In this document: piece by piece, positions 24,531-28,095 of the stretch | Numbering within the stretch: the stretch's first letter is position 1 | Layout: each line of letters begins with the position of its first letter | Source of the DNA: DATMNI01 sp035570275 | GTDB lineage: Bacteria; Acidobacteriota; Terriglobia; Bryobacterales; Bryobacteraceae | Assembly (NCBI GenBank): GCA_035570275.1 | Contig: DATMNI010000376.1 | Coordinates: 1-28,095 of the forward strand | Length of the DNA: 28,095 nucleotides | Reading direction: 5' to 3' | Position numbers and translations under genes: made by a program | Notes under the pieces: model-generated | Database searches by the model: none | Seen by the model: only the letters and a program-made list of their open reading frames with translations | What the model was told of the DNA's origin: nothing

Positions 24531-27500
24531 TTAGAAGCGGAACGTAAAGCCGGCTTCCCCTGCGAAGAACTGCGGGATCACCACGCTCGAAGGCGTGATG
24601 AACGACGTTGGCTGCTGGAAAGCCGAACTGCGGATGTTGCCCTGGTAGTTGCCGCCGAAGTTGGCCCGGTTGGTCAGGTCGAACGCCTGGAACATGAATT
24701 CCAGGGTGCGTTTCTCGCCGAGTTTGAACCGCTTGCTGAACCGCGTGTCCAGTTGGAAGAACGGCAGCCCGCGCTGCGAATCGAACGACGAAGTGACGCA
24801 CGTGCCGCCCGCCAGGCAGCTCCGGATCTGGGCGGCGGTGAACGCCTTGGTCGCCGTCAGGTTGGTCGGTTGATTGCTCAGCAGCACCGCGAAGTCGGTG
24901 GTGCTGCCGTTGCCGACACCGAAATAATCCAGCCCTTCCTTCAGCGAGTAGGGACGGGCCGACGCCCACTGCATGATAGGCGCGAACCGGATGCCCCACG
25001 GCAATTCCACCACGCCGCTGGTCACCCAGCGATGCCGCTCATCCACCGGAGTGGGACCGAAATCGTGGGCCGCGAAGATGTTCGAGGGGTCGGTTGCCGC
25101 CTGTGAGAAATTCGCCGCCGACCCATTGTAGGCCAGCGCTTTGGATAGTGTGTAGCTGGTGTTTACGGTGAAGCGGCGGCTCAGCCGGTGATGGTATGAG
25201 ACGCTCAGCCCGTCATAGCGCGAGCGTCCCACCGATGCGAAATCGGTGATGCTGCCCAGCACCGGCTGGTTGGCCGCCGCGAAGGCGCTGTCCAGCAGCC
25301 GCCCCGTGAAGTTGGGGCTTTTCGGGTTAATCTGTATGCTCTTCGATTCGTGCAGGCTTAACACGTGCGTGTAGTCCACTTCGATGGCGTTGGCGTCGTT
25401 GACGGCGAAGCTGTAGCCGGCGTTGTACTGCTCGGTGAACGGGTTGCGATACTTCGGATCGATCAGACGGCCGGTGGAACCCGCCGGAAGGCTGGTCGGC
25501 GGCGGCGGCGGTACCGGCAGCCCATCCACACCGTAGCGGAACTGCGAAAGCGGTTTGCCCGTGGTCGGAACGATGTCGGCGTTGGGGTCGCCGGGGCCGA
25601 CGCTGTTGAGGTTCAACACCGTGGCGAAGATGGTCGGGTTGGCCTGCTGGATCATGAACAAGGTGATGTTCTGGAAGATCTGGCCGTAGTACAGGCCGAA
25701 CCCGCCGCGAATCACGTGCCGGCCTTTCCCGGTCAGGTCGTAGGCGAAACCGATGCGCGGGCTGAAGTCCTTGGTGTCGTCGTGCGGCAGCCCGGCGTAC
25801 GGGCTGCCGATAGCCTTCAACTCCTGGTAAGCGCGCGCGTTCCCCTGCGTGGAGCCGGCCACCATGTTGAAGTCACGGTCCCATCGCACACCGAGATTCA
25901 GCGACAGGCGGCGGCTCACCTTCCAGTCGTCCTGGAAGTAGAGGCCCAGCATGTTGGTGCTCAGGAGAAAGTACGGGTTGCCGGATGTTTCCGAAATGTT
26001 GGTGATCAAACCAGGGGTCGCGAAGCCCTGCGGATAGGTGGTCTTGTCTCCGAGAATCTGGCTGGGGTCGGCCGCGAACGTTACATTCGGCGTGGGAGTG
26101 AACTCGAAGAATCCGCCAAGAGTCGGCTCGTGCACCCAGTCAAAGCCGAACTTCAGACTGTGCTTGCCCTTGGTGACAGACAGGTCGTCCTTGAACTGCC
26201 ACTTCTTCTGAAACGATTGCTGCGGCACGTTGCCGTTGGTCCCGAAGTATTCGCCGGAAGCGAAGTTGACCGTGGGCAGTTTCTGCACCGAATCGATCAC
26301 GTTGTTCCAGTATTGGTAGCCCACGGTAGCGGCGTTTACCACGTGGGGGCTGATGACCGAGCTCAGGTTGAAGCTGGCCAGAATCAGCCGGTTGGTGGTG
26401 AAATTGCCCGCCGTCAGATCGTTCTGGGAGCCGGTCTGGTCGTTCAATCCATTGTTCTGCTGGTCCGTGTAGCTCACGAAGAAGGCGTTCTTGCTGTTGA
26501 TCTGGTGGTCCCAGCGGCCGTTGTAGCGCCAGTCGAAATACGGAGTGGCGATGGCCGCCGCGGGCTGTGCTCCCAGCGGTTTTGCCAGCACCAGTTCGTT
26601 GAAAGAGGTGGGGTCTACCACGATGCTTGTCGATTCGCGTTCGCGCTCCAGGGTAAAGAAGATGAAGTCCTTCTCCTTGCGGATGGGGCCGCCGATGGAG
26701 CCGCCAAACTGCTGCCGGGAATACGGAGACTTGTCGTTGCCGGCCTGCTTGGAAAAATAGTCGTTGGCGTTCAAGGCTTCGTTGCGGTCAAACAAATACA
26801 GCGAGCCATGGTAATCGTTGCTGCCCGACTTCGTGATGGCGGTAATCGCCGCGCCCTCGCTGCGCCCGTTGGCGGCGGAAAAGCGCTGCGTGCTGATGTT
26901 GAACTCGCGCACGGCTTCGAGCGGAAGCTGCATCACCGGTCCGCCCACGGTGTTGTCCTTGTCATCGATTCCGTTCACCGTCACATTCACGTTGCGGCCG
27001 TTGGAGCCATCCACCGCGAAGACGCCCACCCGGTTCTTGGTGGGGTCATAAGAGTTCACCGGCTTGGCGCCAGGAGCCAGGTAAGCCAGGTTTACAAAGT
27101 CGCGGCCATTGAGCGGCAGATCCTGCATCTCTTTGGTCGAGATCGGCAGGCTCACGTCGGTCTTGGTGGTGTCGATCAGCGGTATCCCCGCCGACTCCAC
27201 CGTGATGACCTCCACCTGAGTGCTAGGCGATAGCGCGGCGTCGATGGTGGTGGTCTGGCTCACTGCCAACCCCACGTTGCCGTACACCTGCGAAGCGAAG
27301 CCTTGCATGGTGACCCGAACTTCGTAGGTGCCAATCGGCAGCAAATCGAAGCGGTACTGGCCGGCCTCGTTGGTTTTGGTTTCACGGCCCACCCCCGTGT
27401 CCTTGCTGGTGGCCTTGACGGCCGCGCCAGGCACCACCGCGCCGCTGTTATCGGTTACCGTGCCCAGGAGTGTGCCGGATGCGTTGACCTGGGCGTTCAA

Positions 27501-27554
27501 ATGGAAGCTGGCGAGCAAGGCGCTCGCCAGAACTGCGAATACCATCGTCTTCAT
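24531..27554 (-). CDS. TonB-dependent receptor, Oar-like, with N-terminal carboxypeptidase-regulatory domain
   Basis: The 1007-residue protein begins MKTMVFAVLASALLASFHLN with signal cleavage at about AQ (21-22). It has a CarboxypepD_reg-like domain (about 26-108: GTLLGTVTDNSGAVVPGAAV...), a plug (about 130-250 with DLPLNGRDFVNLAYLAPGA, VNGIDDKDN and AAITAITKSGSNDYHGSLY), and a beta-barrel ending GFTFRF with terminal phenylalanine. LPLNGR and ITKSGSN are typical of the large acidobacterial receptor family. It is probably an outer-membrane importer energised by TonB; the substrate is unknown. The ATG at 27552-27554 has AGAGAGGAAAG just upstream. It is transcribed toward the second receptor, from which it differs clearly in length and barrel sequence, so the pair is not a recent duplication. 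Confidence 0.93.
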   Translation of the reverse strand: MKTMVFAVLASALLASFHLNAQVNASGTLLGTVTDNSGAVVPGAAVKATSKDTGVGRETKTNEAGQYRFDLLPIGTYEVRVTMQGFASQVYGNVGLAVSQTTTIDAALSPSTQVEVITVESAGIPLIDTTKTDVSLPISTKEMQDLPLNGRDFVNLAYLAPGAKPVNSYDPTKNRVGVFAVDGSNGRNVNVTVNGIDDKDNTVGGPVMQLPLEAVREFNISTQRFSAANGRSEGAAITAITKSGSNDYHGSLYLFDRNEALNANDYFSKQAGNDKSPYSRQQFGGSIGGPIRKEKDFIFFTLERERESTSIVVDPTSFNELVLAKPLGAQPAAAIATPYFDWRYNGRWDHQINSKNAFFVSYTDQQNNGLNDQTGSQNDLTAGNFTTNRLILASFNLSSVISPHVVNAATVGYQYWNNVIDSVQKLPTVNFASGEYFGTNGNVPQQSFQKKWQFKDDLSVTKGKHSLKFGFDWVHEPTLGGFFEFTPTPNVTFAADPSQILGDKTTYPQGFATPGLITNISETSGNPYFLLSTNMLGLYFQDDWKVSRRLSLNLGVRWDRDFNMVAGSTQGNARAYQELKAIGSPYAGLPHDDTKDFSPRIGFAYDLTGKGRHVIRGGFGLYYGQIFQNITLFMIQQANPTIFATVLNLNSVGPGDPNADIVPTTGKPLSQFRYGVDGLPVPPPPPTSLPAGSTGRLIDPKYRNPFTEQYNAGYSFAVNDANAIEVDYTHVLSLHESKSIQINPKSPNFTGRLLDSAFAAANQPVLGSITDFASVGRSRYDGLSVSYHHRLSRRFTVNTSYTLSKALAYNGSAANFSQAATDPSNIFAAHDFGPTPVDERHRWVTSGVVELPWGIRFAPIMQWASARPYSLKEGLDYFGVGNGSTTDFAVLLSNQPTNLTATKAFTAAQIRSCLAGGTCVTSSFDSQRGLPFFQLDTRFSKRFKLGEKRTLEFMFQAFDLTNRANFGGNYQGNIRSSAFQQPTSFITPSSVVIPQFFAGEAGFTFRF

Positions 27555-27628
27555 TAGCTTTCCTCTCTCCCGCCTTCAGCGAATCCGAGGCTGCCGGGAC
27601 TAACCACCTTGAAATGGTTGATTACGTA

Positions 27629-27657
27629 CGTATACCAAAATCGGGTGCTTGGGGCAA
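27629..27657 (-). promoter_or_regulatory. candidate promoter of the upstream TonB-receptor gene
   Basis: On the minus strand TTGCCC (27652-27657) and TATACG (27629-27634) are 17 bp apart, each 4 of 6. The -10 overlaps a TACGTACGTA palindrome (27623-27632), and an AACCA-N8-TGGTT inverted repeat (27602-27619) lies just downstream; both could be operators. Confidence 0.4.
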
Positions 27658-27733
27658 GCGGGGTTAAGAGGAGTGCTTAACGTTTCGGGGAAAGGTATGA
27701 CGAAGCGTAATTAGTGGAAGGTTGTTAACCAGT

Positions 27734-27826
27734 TGTTTAACCTGCGGGCTTCATGCGGGCAAGGCCCAAATCGGGGTTCGCTGCAGCATCGCGCCGGCGG
27801 ATTAACAATCCGCCGCAGGTTAAACA
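27734..27826. mobile_element. 93-bp MITE-like segment with 14-bp terminal inverted repeats
   Basis: TGTTTAACCTGCGG (27734-27747) and CCGCAGGTTAAACA (27813-27826) are perfect inverted repeats. Near the right end lies GGCGGATTAACAATCCGCC (27796-27814), the core shared by three other repeats in the window. No coding capacity and no certain target-site duplication are seen. Confidence 0.45.
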
Positions 27827-27866
27827 GCCTGCCCTGGAGTTTTTACATTCAGGTCTGGCCAGGCTT

Positions 27867-27918
27867 GACAGACCACTGAAGACGATGGTCTGTCCCACCC
27901 TTCTCCCAGAAATGTAAC
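27867..27918 (+). repeat. GACAGACCA/TGGTCTGTC repeat, copy 2
   Basis: GACAGACCA (27867-27875) and TGGTCTGTC (27886-27894) are a perfect inverted repeat, with the flanks matching 13985-14036. A TTTTTACATTC upstream (27839-27850) and AAATGTAACAAA downstream may be outer inverted ends. Confidence 0.7.
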
Positions 27919-27962
27919 AAACGACAGATGTGGCCCCGGGGTAAGCAGCGGAGGCGGGCCGG

Positions 27963-27991
27963 CGGCGGTCTGTCTGCCCGACAGCCGCCGT
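27963..27991 (-). terminator. GC-rich hairpin after the partial gene at the right edge
   Basis: GGCGG-T-CTGTC and GACAG-CCGCC form a long stem with one bulge around a TGCCC loop. It lies 17 nt after the stop of the partial minus-strand frame. A T-run is lacking, so termination is only suggested by position. Confidence 0.35.
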
Positions 27992-28007
27992 CGGCTCCTT
28001 CAACATT

Positions 28008-28095
28008 TTACGGATGGCACGTGCCATTCGCTTGCGGCTTGGTGCAGAGCGGCCCCAGATTGGTTACGGCATCGGGTAGGCTGATCATCGCCAGC
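28008..28095 (-). CDS. C-terminal end of a gene cut by the right window edge, function unknown
   Basis: One minus-strand frame is open from the edge to a TAA at 28008-28010. It reads LAMISLPDAVTNLGPLCTKP and then QANGTCHP. The composition looks protein-like, and a GC-rich hairpin follows the stop. I do not recognise the family, and 28 residues are too few to be sure that it is coding. The overlapping 96-residue frame ending at 27737 runs through interspersed repeats and is rejected in favour of this one. The stop region includes a perfect 14-bp palindrome, ATGGCACGTGCCAT (28014-28027). Confidence 0.35.
   Translation of the reverse strand, partial: LAMISLPDAVTNLGPLCTKPQANGTCHP

Noticed and set aside
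25365..27233. Plus-strand 622-aa open frame opposite the TonB receptor
   Set aside because: Antisense shadow with no recognisable motifs; the minus-strand receptor has a signal peptide, plug and terminal phenylalanine.
27737..28027. Minus-strand 96-aa frame near the right end
   Set aside because: It runs through two different interspersed repeats and the MITE-like unit; the overlapping partial frame ending at 28008 looks more like protein.

Overview
The window looks like a chromosomal segment of an Acidobacteriota member, probably a Solibacter/Bryobacter relative. This is inferred from three things: GC-rich protein-coding DNA, two adjacent Oar-like TonB-dependent receptors with an N-terminal carboxypeptidase-regulatory domain, and many short palindromic intergenic repeats. 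No rRNA, tRNA, CRISPR array or intact transposase is visible.

Region 1 (1-9945) is a histidine-degradation locus. Read on the minus strand, hutH and hutU overlap by 4 nt, and ftcD (bifunctional formiminotransferase-cyclodeaminase) and hutI overlap by 23 nt. Together they would convert histidine to glutamate, ammonia and methenyl-tetrahydrofolate, with the formimino group passed to folate as in animals. A divergent Lrp/AsnC regulator next to hutH is the obvious candidate controller. The two hut gene pairs are separated by about 2.9 kb of visibly lower-GC DNA (3224-6105). It holds a large GHKL-type ATPase with a possible C-terminal nuclease-like domain, plus a DUF433 antitoxin with a broken DUF5615 toxin. 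This interruption, and the ATPase in it, is the best candidate for an undescribed system. A shortened hypothetical gene lies at 316-501.

Region 2 (9980-12574, minus) is a tightly overlapping ECF sigma factor / anti-sigma factor / exported DUF4097 repeat protein operon. Region 3 (12766-16163, plus) holds an ornithine cyclodeaminase/mu-crystallin family enzyme and a GlgX/isoamylase-type glycogen debranching enzyme. Region 4 (16248-19669, minus) is a pair of exported enzymes, an S9 prolyl-oligopeptidase-family peptidase (TTG start) followed 5 nt later by an N-acyl-D-amino-acid deacylase, suggesting peptide scavenging. A VapBC-type toxin-antitoxin pair follows (19883-20552, minus) with a near-consensus promoter.

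Region 5 (20727-27554, minus) is two consecutive large TonB-dependent receptors. Each has its own ribosome binding site and candidate promoter. The downstream one (20727-24071) ends in a strong intrinsic terminator and is preceded by 10-bp-phased ATTTACC direct repeats just upstream of the candidate -35, which look like a regulator-binding array. Several families of short palindromic repeats are scattered through the window. Some sit inside or at the edge of genes (hutU N-terminus, Lrp C-terminus), and one 93-bp segment at 27734-27826 has MITE-like terminal inverted repeats.
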